Source of the DNA: Paraburkholderia panacisoli
GTDB taxonomy: Bacteria; Pseudomonadota; Gammaproteobacteria; Burkholderiales; Burkholderiaceae
Direction of reading: 5' to 3'
Assembly (NCBI RefSeq): GCF_008369935.1
Contig: NZ_VTUZ01000067.1
Span: 1-39,762, forward strand
Length of the DNA stretch: 39,762 nucleotides
Below the pieces are notes generated by a model that did no database searches, was not told the DNA's origin, and saw nothing but the letters and a program-made list of their open reading frames with translations. Positions within the stretch are counted from its first letter, which is position 1; each line of letters opens with the position of its first letter. A program made the translations under genes and the position numbers. Of this stretch, positions 7,929 through 15,633 are shown piece after piece.

Positions 7929-8588
7929 TTATTTCCCCCGAGTCTGCAGCTGGTGGTACTTGAACTGTTGGCGCGCCTCGTCGAGACGCGTGCCGCCGCG
8001 ACAGGCTTCGCGGATTGCGTCCTCTGCATGCTGAATGGTTTCGGCCGTGTCGAGCACGGCGTCCTCATGCTCGCGCGGGATCACGATTACACCGTCCGCA
8101 TCGCCGCGCAGGATGTCACCAGGCTGAACGCGAGCCTCGCCGATGTTGACCGGAATGTTGGTCGCCTCGACCTGCACGCGGTCCTTGCCTGTGCGCATCC
8201 AGTGATCGCGGCTGAACACGGGATAGCCAAGCTTCAGGCACAGGGCGACGTCGCGGCACACGCCATTGATCACCGTGCCGCCTAGGCCGCGGCGGTGTGC
8301 GATCTCGGTCAGGATGTCACCCCACACAGTCGCGTCCACGCGCCCGGCGTTGTCAAGCACGACGATCGCGCCGGGCGGCACGTCGTCAATGTAGTCGCCG
8401 ACCGTGCCAGGCGGGTTCGAGGCCGGACCATACTTGAGTGTCCAGGCGCGGCCCGCGAGCCGGAAGTCCGTGCTGCGAGCCTTGATCCTGTGGCACTGCC
8501 CAGCGATGCCGAGTTTATCGAGCGCATCCGAGAGGGTGGCCGTATCGAGTTTGCTGGCGCGTTCGACGTTGCGCTTGTCGTTCGTCAT
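7929..8588 (-). CDS. RraA/aldolase-fold family protein 2
   Basis: This 219-residue member of the RraA-like family is clearly different from its neighbours. The active-site run reads GTVINGVCRDVALCL: the usual IDG is ING, while Arg122 and Asp123 are kept. A WTLKYGPASNPPGTVGDYID segment replaces the substrate loop seen in protein 1, which suggests another substrate. The C-terminal tail is rich in charged residues. The start is the ATG at 8588. The function may be an aldolase or decarboxylase of a branched oxo-dicarboxylate, or regulatory as for RNase E inhibitor RraA; the operon favours a catabolic role. Confidence 0.83.
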   Translation of the reverse strand: MTNDKRNVERASKLDTATLSDALDKLGIAGQCHRIKARSTDFRLAGRAWTLKYGPASNPPGTVGDYIDDVPPGAIVVLDNAGRVDATVWGDILTEIAHRRGLGGTVINGVCRDVALCLKLGYPVFSRDHWMRTGKDRVQVEATNIPVNIGEARVQPGDILRGDADGVIVIPREHEDAVLDTAETIQHAEDAIREACRGGTRLDEARQQFKYHQLQTRGK

Positions 8589-8618
8589 GATTTATGTCCT
8601 TGTCGATTGTCAATGTGC

Positions 8619-9272
8619 TTACTTGAGCATGTGTTCGTAGTTGCCACCCATCACTTTCTGGACCGGCGAGCCAGAGAGGATCGCCTTGGCCATCGCGGCT
8701 TCCTTCGCGACGATCGTCTCTGCAGTGTCGAGCACGATGCCGATGTCGCCGGCGCGAATGAAGATCACGGCGCTGTTGTCGGCCACAACATAGTCGCCTG
8801 CCTCCACCTGCACTTCGCCGATCTGCACCGGCACATTGGTGCCCTTCTCGACCACGCGTCCGCGCGCCGTGCGCGCCGTGGTCGCGCGGCTGAATACGGG
8901 CAGTTCGTAGGCAACGGCTTCGTCGATATCGCGCACGGGCCCGTCGGCCACCACGCCTGCGACTTCGCGCACTTTCGCGGCAAGCGAAAGCAGGCCGCCC
9001 CAGCAGCCGGCTTCGACGCCGCTGCGCTGTTCGACCACGATCACGTTGTCGGCGTCGGCCTGTTCGATCGCGGTGCAGCCGAGATGCACGGGCGGTCCGG
9101 GCGGCGCTTCGCCGGTGCCTAGTTTGACGGTGATCGCGCGACCGGCGATCCGTCCCGCGCCCGCGCGCTGCGGCAAGCCGCTCACGACGCCCGGGAGTTT
9201 GAGTTTGTCGAGTGCGTCCGACACGGCGCAGCAATCGAGCCGGCGCAGGCGCTGTACGTTTTGGTCAGCCAT
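8619..9272 (-). CDS. RraA/aldolase-fold family protein 3
   Basis: This 217-residue protein is the third RraA-like member in a row. It has VSDALDKLKLPGVVSGLPQR near the start and the active-site run GVVADGPVRDIDEAV with Arg124 and Asp125. Its loop, including GEAPPGPPVHLGCTAIEQAD, is again distinct. I chose the ATG at 9272 because homologues begin close to the conserved RLDCCAVSDAL segment; AGGAAAG lies somewhat far upstream. A longer start at 9311 is possible. Thirty bases separate it from protein 2. Three non-identical copies suggest three steps or substrates rather than simple amplification. Confidence 0.82.
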   Translation of the reverse strand: MADQNVQRLRRLDCCAVSDALDKLKLPGVVSGLPQRAGAGRIAGRAITVKLGTGEAPPGPPVHLGCTAIEQADADNVIVVEQRSGVEAGCWGGLLSLAAKVREVAGVVADGPVRDIDEAVAYELPVFSRATTARTARGRVVEKGTNVPVQIGEVQVEAGDYVVADNSAVIFIRAGDIGIVLDTAETIVAKEAAMAKAILSGSPVQKVMGGNYEHMLK

Positions 9273-9347
9273 GATGTGTTGTACTTTCCTGAAAGAAACT
9301 TGAAGTGCCATGCAAGCGCCCGTCCGGGGAGGACAGGGCCACCGCGT

Positions 9348-10346
9348 TCAGTCGAGCGTATGCCAGGCCGCGAATGCGAGGCCCGTGCCGGTCAAGGCCG
9401 CCGTGCGGTACCCGGGCACGTAGGTGACCCATTCGAGGTCGAGCGACTTCAGTGCCTCGACGCCGATGATCCAGTTACGGATCTCCGAGCTGCCGGCCTG
9501 CAGCTTCTTCGGATCGAGCGCGGCCAGCCATTCGCTGTCCTTGCGGCGGATCGCGTCGATGATGCCGATGTCGAGTTCCTCGTCCACGACGAAGTGCGAC
9601 AGGCCGCCCGAAGCGAGCACGCCCACCCGCAGGTCTTCCGGATACGCCTCGATCAGCTCGCGCAGCGCACGGCCGAGCTGGATGCAGCGGCGCGGCGTGG
9701 GCTGATTCGGCGGATCGAACGTGTTGATGATGACCGGGATCACCGGCAGGTTGAGACCCTGCATATAGCGACGGTGAACGAACGAGAACGCATGGCCCTC
9801 GTACTGGTCTTGCTCGAGACCGTCCATCGCCGTGATGTCGAAATCGCGGTCGCACAGCTCGCGGATCAGCCAGCGCGCCATGTCGGCCTTGACCGGATAG
9901 TGCACGTCGGCATCCGGCTCCTGGCGCATCGTGCGCGCCTTCGCGTACCAGCTTTCGTTCGGGCTCGACACGCGCTTCGCGTTGCGGATCGTCTCGCCGT
10001 AGTAGATCGCGAAGGCCGGATTATTCGTCACCCGAAACAATTCCGTCTGATCGTCGCCTACCACGAGCAGCACGTCGAGCTTCGCCGCGCGGATACGCTC
10101 GCGCAACTCGTCCATGGCCGCTTCGGCCTGATCGTAGCGCTCGCCCATCCTATCGGCCGTCACCATCGCCTCGGAATCCGTCGGGGCGATCTTGAGCAGC
10201 TCGTCGTAAGTCGTGGGGTTGCCGAGGCGATCGAAGTAATACGGATTCTTCGGATCGACCTGCTTGAAACCATGCTGCCAGTCTTCGCGCTGGCAAACCA
10301 GCATGATGCTGTGCGATGAACCGAATCCGGCGACCAGTCGTGCCAT
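9348..10346 (-). CDS. class III (LigB-type) extradiol ring-cleavage dioxygenase
   Basis: This 332-residue protein belongs to the LigB superfamily of Fe(II) extradiol dioxygenases (protocatechuate 4,5-, gallate and 3-O-methylgallate dioxygenases). His12 in SSHSIML matches the first metal ligand, the EGHAFSFVHRRYM segment gives His185 at the likely acid-base position, and GGLSHFVVDEELD gives His251 and Glu256/257 near the last ligand. Where the second metal histidine is expected the sequence reads GDDQ (98-100), which I believe recurs in a LigB subfamily. As a single polypeptide with no LigA-like partner it resembles the gallate/methylgallate type more than LigAB. The upstream ribosome-binding region is a GA-dinucleotide run. 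Confidence 0.86.
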   Translation of the reverse strand: MARLVAGFGSSHSIMLVCQREDWQHGFKQVDPKNPYYFDRLGNPTTYDELLKIAPTDSEAMVTADRMGERYDQAEAAMDELRERIRAAKLDVLLVVGDDQTELFRVTNNPAFAIYYGETIRNAKRVSSPNESWYAKARTMRQEPDADVHYPVKADMARWLIRELCDRDFDITAMDGLEQDQYEGHAFSFVHRRYMQGLNLPVIPVIINTFDPPNQPTPRRCIQLGRALRELIEAYPEDLRVGVLASGGLSHFVVDEELDIGIIDAIRRKDSEWLAALDPKKLQAGSSEIRNWIIGVEALKSLDLEWVTYVPGYRTAALTGTGLAFAAWHTLD

Positions 10347-10350
10347 TTCG

Positions 10351-10364
10351 TCTCTCTCTCTCTC
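10351..10364 (-). repeat. (TC)7 / (GA)7 dinucleotide run in the ribosome-binding region of the dioxygenase gene
   Basis: Seven TC units on the plus strand give seven GA units on the coding strand, four bases before the ATG at 10346. The purine-rich run replaces an ordinary Shine-Dalgarno sequence. Slippage here would change spacing, not reading frame. Confidence 0.8.
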
Positions 10365-10387
10365 TTCAATTCCTGCGTTAGCGCACG

Positions 10388-11617
10388 TCAGACCACGAAG
10401 GCCGAGCGCCACTGCTCAATCTGCTGATCGTCGTAGCCAAGCTCGTTCAGGATCGCCTGCGTATGCTCGCCCTGCTCCGGCGCGAGGCGCGGCCTCTGCG
10501 CGCGCGGGTAGCGCGACAGACGGAATGGCGTGCCGACGAACGACACTTCGCCCTTGCCCGGCACGTTGGCCGGCCACGCGATACCCAGATGCTTGACCTG
10601 CGGATCGTCGAATACTTCGTTAACCTTGTAGATCGGGCCGCACGGCACGCCGACCTTGATCAGCAGCTCGGTCCACTCGCGCGTGGTGCGCGTGAGGAAC
10701 ACATCGCCGACCGCCTGGTTGACCGCATCGCGATTTTCGACGCGCGCCGGGTCCGATTCGTATCCAGGCTGGCCGAGCAGGTGCGACAGGCCGAGCGCCT
10801 CGCACAGGCGCGCGAACATCGAATTGCCGATCGCGGCCAGGTTAAGGAAGCCATCGCTGGTCGGGAACACGCCGGTCGGCACCGTGAGCGGATGCTCGTT
10901 GCCGATCTGCTGCGGCACCTTGTGGTCAACGAGCCACTGCGCGGCCTGGAAGTCGAGCATCGCGATCTGCGCTTCGAGCAGCGAGGTCTGCACCCACTGC
11001 CCCTCGCCCGAGGCTTCGCGTTCGAGCAGCGCGGTCATGATCGCCTGCGCGCAGAAGTGCCCCGAGCACAAGTCGGCAATGGGGATGCCGACGCGCATCG
11101 GACCTTCGCCCGGCTTGCCGGTCAGGCTCATCAAGCCGCCCATGCCCTGCGCAATCGAGTCGAAACCGGGCCACTTCGCATACGGGCCGTCCTGGCCGAA
11201 GCCCGAAATGCTGGCGTACACGAGGCGCGGATTGACGGCACGCAAGGCTTCGTAGCCGATGTCGAGGCGATCCTTGACGTCGGGGCGGAAGTTCTCGATG
11301 AACACGTCGGCACGCTGGACCAGCTTGCGGAGAATCTCGAGGCCGCCCGGATCCTTCATGTTCAGAGTCAGGCTCTCCTTGTTGCGGTGCAGGTTTTCAT
11401 AGTCGGCGCGGTTATGGTCGCGGCCGCCGATCATGTCGTCACCGCCGGGCGCGCCAGATGGAATCTCCAGCTTGATTACGCGCGCGCCCATGTCCGCGAA
11501 CACGCGCATGGCCGTGGGACCGGCGCGTACGCGCGAGGCGTCGATGATCGTGAAACGCGAGAGCGGACCTTTCCTGGGATCGTGGCGCCTGTGCTGTTCC
11601 TTGAAATCGGCTGACAT
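10388..11617 (-). CDS. CaiB/BaiF family III acyl-CoA transferase
   Basis: This 409-residue enzyme moves CoA between carboxylic acids, activating a free acid using succinyl-CoA or another donor. It starts with the family's conserved block (RAGPTAMRVFADMGARVIKLE), followed by NKESLTLNMKDP and VFIENFRPDVKDRL. The catalytic aspartate is Asp182 in GIPIADLCSGHF. GASGE-type QTSLLEAQIAMLDFQAAQWL and the C-terminal PRLAPEQGEHTQAIL segment complete the fold. The length is normal. The ATG at 11617 has GAGGAGA upstream. Together with the acyl-CoA synthetase it gives the cluster two possible CoA-activation routes. Benzylsuccinate-type and bile-acid-type pathways use the same family. Confidence 0.93.
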   Translation of the reverse strand: MSADFKEQHRRHDPRKGPLSRFTIIDASRVRAGPTAMRVFADMGARVIKLEIPSGAPGGDDMIGGRDHNRADYENLHRNKESLTLNMKDPGGLEILRKLVQRADVFIENFRPDVKDRLDIGYEALRAVNPRLVYASISGFGQDGPYAKWPGFDSIAQGMGGLMSLTGKPGEGPMRVGIPIADLCSGHFCAQAIMTALLEREASGEGQWVQTSLLEAQIAMLDFQAAQWLVDHKVPQQIGNEHPLTVPTGVFPTSDGFLNLAAIGNSMFARLCEALGLSHLLGQPGYESDPARVENRDAVNQAVGDVFLTRTTREWTELLIKVGVPCGPIYKVNEVFDDPQVKHLGIAWPANVPGKGEVSFVGTPFRLSRYPRAQRPRLAPEQGEHTQAILNELGYDDQQIEQWRSAFVV

Positions 11618-11642
11618 GCCTTGTCTCCTCTCTGTATTTCGT

Positions 11643-12104
11643 TCAGGCCGGCGTGAACATCGGCACCGGGTATTCGCCCTCGCTCGGCTTGAAGACGAGC
11701 TTCACGCGCTGGCCAATCGAAAGCGCTGCGGGATCGCAGTCGACCAGATTGGTCAGCATCGTCACGCCCTCGTCGAGCGTCACGTACGCGAGCGTGTAGC
11801 GCGCCTCGTCCTTGCCCATCGGGCTGAACGAATAAACTGTGCCCAAGGCCTTGGTGTCGAGCCATTCGGTGTTCGAGCTCATGCAGTGCGGGCAGATGTC
11901 CCGCGGGTAGTAATGCGTTTTGCCGCAGTCCTCACAGCGCTTGATCAATAGGCGGCCTTCTTTCGCGGCTTCCCAGAACGGCATGGCCTCGGGCAGCACG
12001 CGCGGCGCGTGCATGCGACGCGGGCCAGCGGGCTTCGCTGCGGGTTTGGCAGCAGGGGTGGCGCCCTGAGCCGGGGCGCCGGTAGTCGGTTGAGTCGTGC
12101 TCAT
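11643..12104 (-). CDS. DUF35 zinc-ribbon/OB-fold protein, partner of the thiolase
   Basis: This 153-residue protein has an Ala/Pro/Lys-rich leader of about 30 residues, a rubredoxin-like zinc ribbon with Cys57, Cys60, Cys71 and Cys74, and a C-terminal OB-fold. Such proteins form complexes with SCP2-type thiolases or aldolases. Known examples are ChsH2 with Ltp2 in steroid side-chain removal and BbsA with BbsB in benzylsuccinate oxidation. Two bases separate it from the thiolase stop, which strongly supports a complex. It may bind the acyl-CoA and complete the active site of the partner. Confidence 0.9.
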   Translation of the reverse strand: MSTTQPTTGAPAQGATPAAKPAAKPAGPRRMHAPRVLPEAMPFWEAAKEGRLLIKRCEDCGKTHYYPRDICPHCMSSNTEWLDTKALGTVYSFSPMGKDEARYTLAYVTLDEGVTMLTNLVDCDPAALSIGQRVKLVFKPSEGEYPVPMFTPA

Positions 12105-12106
12105 GA

Positions 12107-13270
12107 TTACTCCCGTTCCATGATCAGCGTGCCCGCGGTGTGACGCGACGCCAGCGCGCCGCCGATACCGTTCGCGAGCGCGATATCGCAGTTCTTGACC
12201 TGCACGGCGGGATGCGCCTCGCCACGCAGCTGGCGCACCGCTTCGATCACCTTCGTGACACCACCGCGGTTGGCCGGATGGTTATTGCACAGGCCACCGC
12301 CATCGGTGTTGAACGGCAGCTTGCCGACGCCCGAGATCAGGTTGCCGTCCATCACGAACTTGCCGCCCTCACCCTTCTTGCAGAAGCCGAGGTCTTCGAG
12401 CTGCATGAGCACAGTGATCGTGAAGCTGTCGTACAGCGACGCATACTTGATGTCCTGCGACGTGAGACCGGCCTCGGCGAACGCAGCCGCACCCGACCAC
12501 TTCGCTGCCGACCAGGTCAGGTCGATGTTGCCGCCAGCCGAGTGCTTGGGCGCCTCGCCGGTGCCACGCACCTTGACGAGCGGACGTTTGAGCTTCTTCG
12601 CGATTTCCGGGCGCGCGACGATCAGCGCACCGCCGCCGTCGCTCATCACGCAGCAGTCCAGACGATGCAGCGGATCGGACACCATCGGCGAATTGACGAC
12701 GTCCTCAACGGTCACGACGTTGCGCAGCATCGCGTTCGGGTTGTGCTGCGCGTGGTGCGAGGCCGCGACCTTGATCCACGCGAGTTGTTCGCTCGTGGTG
12801 CCGAACTCGTACATGTGACGCTTCGCGACCATGCCGTACAGGTTTTGCGTGGCCGGGCCGAACGGCAGTTCGAACTGCACTTCTGGCGCGTCCGGGTCCG
12901 GCGCCTTTAGCGACAGCGCGGCGCCTGCTGCGCGCGGACGGCCCGCGAGCGTGATCAGCGCCACGTTGCAACGGCCGGCCTTGATCGCTTCGGCGGCGTG
13001 CGCCACGTGCAGAATCGGCGCGGAACCGCCGCACTCGGTCGAATCGACGTGGCGCAGCTTGAGGCCAAGGTATTCGGCGACTGTGGTGGTGCCGAGGCCC
13101 GGCGCGTCACCAGCGCAGAAGTAACCGTCGATGTCGTCCTTGGTCAGGCCCGCGTCTTCGAGCGCGCCCTTCGCCACATCGGCGTGCAGACGCAGCACCG
13201 ACAGGTCGTCGGCCTTGCGCGTCGGGTGCTCGTAAGCGCCGACGATATAGGCTGCTCCGTTCAGGCTCAT
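12107..13270 (-). CDS. SCP2-type thiolase / thiolase-like aldolase
   Basis: This 387-residue protein belongs to the lipid-transfer-protein/SCP-x group of thiolases. Cys80 in STECGGSAP is at the nucleophile position, and GLCNNHPANRGG near residue 340 carries the conserved histidine of the subgroup in place of the common NxHGG. The start ATG at 13270 overlaps the stop of the preceding dehydrogenase by four bases (ATGA). Paired with a DUF35 protein, it could perform either thiolytic or retro-aldol cleavage of a beta-hydroxy- or beta-keto-acyl-CoA. The sequence does not settle which. Confidence 0.9.
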   Translation of the reverse strand: MSLNGAAYIVGAYEHPTRKADDLSVLRLHADVAKGALEDAGLTKDDIDGYFCAGDAPGLGTTTVAEYLGLKLRHVDSTECGGSAPILHVAHAAEAIKAGRCNVALITLAGRPRAAGAALSLKAPDPDAPEVQFELPFGPATQNLYGMVAKRHMYEFGTTSEQLAWIKVAASHHAQHNPNAMLRNVVTVEDVVNSPMVSDPLHRLDCCVMSDGGGALIVARPEIAKKLKRPLVKVRGTGEAPKHSAGGNIDLTWSAAKWSGAAAFAEAGLTSQDIKYASLYDSFTITVLMQLEDLGFCKKGEGGKFVMDGNLISGVGKLPFNTDGGGLCNNHPANRGGVTKVIEAVRQLRGEAHPAVQVKNCDIALANGIGGALASRHTAGTLIMERE

Positions 13271-14412
13271 GCTGCCTCCCCGGCGAAACGCTGCGAGGTG
13301 AAGCGCTGCAGATGCCAGCTCGCATCGCCATAGGTCATGTTGATCGCGAACATGCGCTTGGCGTAGTGGCCGACGCGGCACTCTTCGGTCATACCCATAC
13401 CGCCGTGCAGCTGGATGCCCCACTCGCCCGCCGAGCGGCACGCGTCCCCGACATAGGCCTTCGCAGCCGACACGAAACGGCGGCGACGCTCGGGATCGTT
13501 CCCGTCCACGGCCATCGCGGCTGCGCAGGCCATCGACTTGCTCTGTTCGAGTGAAATCAGCATGTCGGCCACGCGGTGTTGCAGCGCCTGGAACTTCGCG
13601 AGCGGCGCGCCGAACTGCGCGCGTGTCATCAGGTGTTCGGACGTGTGTTCGAGCAGTGCTTCGAGCACGCCAACTGACTCCGCCACCAGCGCGGCATTCG
13701 CGCGGTCGAGGGCAGCTTCGATCAGGTCGTGGGCCGCACCGGCGGCACCGATCAGATCGGCCTTGCTCACGGCCACGTTGTCGAACGTGACGTGCGCGGC
13801 TTCGCGTGCGTCGATCGTCTCGAAGTTGCGCAGGCTGATGCCAGGCGCCTTCGCGTCCACGAGGAAAAGCGCCAGGCCTTGCTGGTCGCCGCGCTGGCCC
13901 GCAGTACGCACGGCCACTACGAAGGCATCGGCGATTGCGGCGTCGAATACGATCGTCTTCGTGCCGTTGATTTTCCAGCCGTCGCCGGTTTCAATGGCGG
14001 GCGCAGCCAGACGCGTGATGTCGTAGCGCGCCTCGGCTTCGCTAACGGCGAATGCCAGCACCTGCTCGCCCATTGCCACGGCTTCGAGCCATGCGACCTT
14101 CTGTTCTTCGCTGCCGGCCGAGCCGATCAGCGTAGCAGCCGGCAGGCCGCTCGCGAGCCAGCCCGCGCCACCGAGCGCGCGGCCCAGCTGCTGCGCGACG
14201 AGCATCGTTTCCACCGCACCGTAACCGCTGCCACCATGATCGGCATCCATCACTAGCCCAGTCAGGCCCATCTCGGCGAGGCCATGGCGACGCTTCGCGG
14301 CCAGTGCCTTGTCCTCGGCGTTGCCGCGCAAATGCACGGGATATTCGCCATCGCAGAAGCGGCGCACGGCGTCCTGCAGCGTGACGTGATCTTCAGTCAG
14401 AGAAAAATCCAT
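13267..14412 (-). CDS. acyl-CoA dehydrogenase, subunit-type 1
   Basis: This 381-residue flavoprotein has the acyl-CoA dehydrogenase layout: an N-terminal helical domain, a middle beta domain, and a C-terminal helical domain with AQFGAPLAKFQALQHRVADM and LHGGMGMTEE. At the spot where dehydrogenase 2 has a Glu-Arg pair (GHERTG), this protein reads AALDRAN, so a canonical catalytic Glu may be lacking. Its neighbour keeps it. This resembles heteromeric dehydrogenases of steroid catabolism, where one subunit carries the base. It overlaps the thiolase start and lies 14 bases after dehydrogenase 2. Confidence 0.92.
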   Translation of the reverse strand: MDFSLTEDHVTLQDAVRRFCDGEYPVHLRGNAEDKALAAKRRHGLAEMGLTGLVMDADHGGSGYGAVETMLVAQQLGRALGGAGWLASGLPAATLIGSAGSEEQKVAWLEAVAMGEQVLAFAVSEAEARYDITRLAAPAIETGDGWKINGTKTIVFDAAIADAFVVAVRTAGQRGDQQGLALFLVDAKAPGISLRNFETIDAREAAHVTFDNVAVSKADLIGAAGAAHDLIEAALDRANAALVAESVGVLEALLEHTSEHLMTRAQFGAPLAKFQALQHRVADMLISLEQSKSMACAAAMAVDGNDPERRRRFVSAAKAYVGDACRSAGEWGIQLHGGMGMTEECRVGHYAKRMFAINMTYGDASWHLQRFTSQRFAGEAA

Positions 14413-14426
14413 GTTCGTATTCCGCC

Positions 14427-15608
14427 TCAAGCATTGAAGAACGCGCGGCTGATCAGATTGCGCTGCACTTCGTTGGTCCCGCCGTAGATCGACACCTTGC
14501 GTGCGTCGAAGTAGTTCGCCGCGACCGCGATCAGTTCGTCCGGGCTCGGGCCTTCGTAACCGTCCGCATCGAGCAGGGCCTGCTCGTCGAACGGCACGGC
14601 GAACGGTCCGGCGATTTCTGTCAGGAGTGCGTAGATACCCTGGCGCAGCTCCGTGCCGCGCACCTTGAGCATCGGCGCCTCGACCATAGGCACTCGGCTC
14701 GCCTGGTTCGCGCTCAGCATACGCAGGCCAGTGAATTCAAGCGCCATCAGCTCGACTTCGAAGCGGCTGATGCGCGACTGGAGCAGCGGATCGTTTTCGA
14801 GGCCCTGCTGCTTCGCGAGGTGCCTGGCTCGCGCAAGCTGCTGCTTGCACGAACCGATACCGGCGATACCGGTGCGCTCATGGCCGAGCAGAAACTTGCC
14901 GTAGGTCCAGCCCTTGTTCAGTTCGCCGACGAGGTTTTCCTTCGGCACGCGTACATTGTCGAGGTAGACCTCGTTGAGGTCGGTACCGCCGTCGAGCATC
15001 TTGATCGGGCGAACTTCGACGCCCGGCGCATGCATGTCGAGCAGCAGGAACGAGATGCTTTCCTGGGGCTTCGCGGTCGGATCGGTGCGCACGAGCGCGA
15101 ACATCATGTCGCACCAGTGAGCGTACGAGGTCCAGACCTTGTGGCCGTTGACGACGAAGTGATCGCCATCGAGCACGGCCGTCGTGCGCACTGCCGCGAG
15201 GTCCGAGCCCGCGCCCGGCTCCGAAAAGCCCTGTGCCCACCACGTTTCGCTGCGCAGGATCTTCGGGATGTATTTGGCCTTTTGCTCAGGCGTGCCGAAT
15301 GCATTGAGCACCGGGCCAAGCATGTTGATGCCGCTCGCCACGATACGCGGCGCACCGCCCAGCAGCGTCTCTTCGTCGAAGATGTAGCGCTGCACGTGCG
15401 TCCAGCCCGGGCCACCGTGTTCCTTCTTCCACGACGGCGCGATCCAGCCCTTCTCGTAGAGCTTCGTATACCACTCGACGTAGTCTTCACGCTCGATGCG
15501 CAGACCGAGTTCGGCCTTTCGCTTCAGGCGCGGCGACAGGTTCTGCTTCACGAACTCGCGCACTTCGGCGCGGAATGCCTGGTCCTCGGCTGAGAATTCC
15601 AGCTTCAT
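14427..15608 (-). CDS. acyl-CoA dehydrogenase, subunit-type 2
   Basis: This 393-residue acyl-CoA dehydrogenase shows WWAQGFSEPGAGSDLAAVRT (FAD and substrate region, about 120-140), GHKVWTSYAHWCD, and the C-terminal KVSIYGGTNEVQRNLISR block. The medium-chain-type Glu of YEGT is replaced by Gly here, as in isovaleryl-type enzymes. A Glu-Arg pair in LLGHERTGIAG is a likely catalytic base. GAGGAGA precedes the ATG at 15608. It probably oxidises the CoA ester made by the transferase or synthetase and hands electrons to the ETF encoded at 2421-4146. Confidence 0.93.
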   Translation of the reverse strand: MKLEFSAEDQAFRAEVREFVKQNLSPRLKRKAELGLRIEREDYVEWYTKLYEKGWIAPSWKKEHGGPGWTHVQRYIFDEETLLGGAPRIVASGINMLGPVLNAFGTPEQKAKYIPKILRSETWWAQGFSEPGAGSDLAAVRTTAVLDGDHFVVNGHKVWTSYAHWCDMMFALVRTDPTAKPQESISFLLLDMHAPGVEVRPIKMLDGGTDLNEVYLDNVRVPKENLVGELNKGWTYGKFLLGHERTGIAGIGSCKQQLARARHLAKQQGLENDPLLQSRISRFEVELMALEFTGLRMLSANQASRVPMVEAPMLKVRGTELRQGIYALLTEIAGPFAVPFDEQALLDADGYEGPSPDELIAVAANYFDARKVSIYGGTNEVQRNLISRAFFNA

Positions 15609-15633
15609 TCGATTGTCTCCTCTGATCCGGGGC

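Noticed and set aside
10463..11614. A 383-codon plus-strand frame opposite the CoA-transferase gene
   Set aside because: It is an antisense shadow of a gene with a clear catalytic motif and ribosome-binding sequence.
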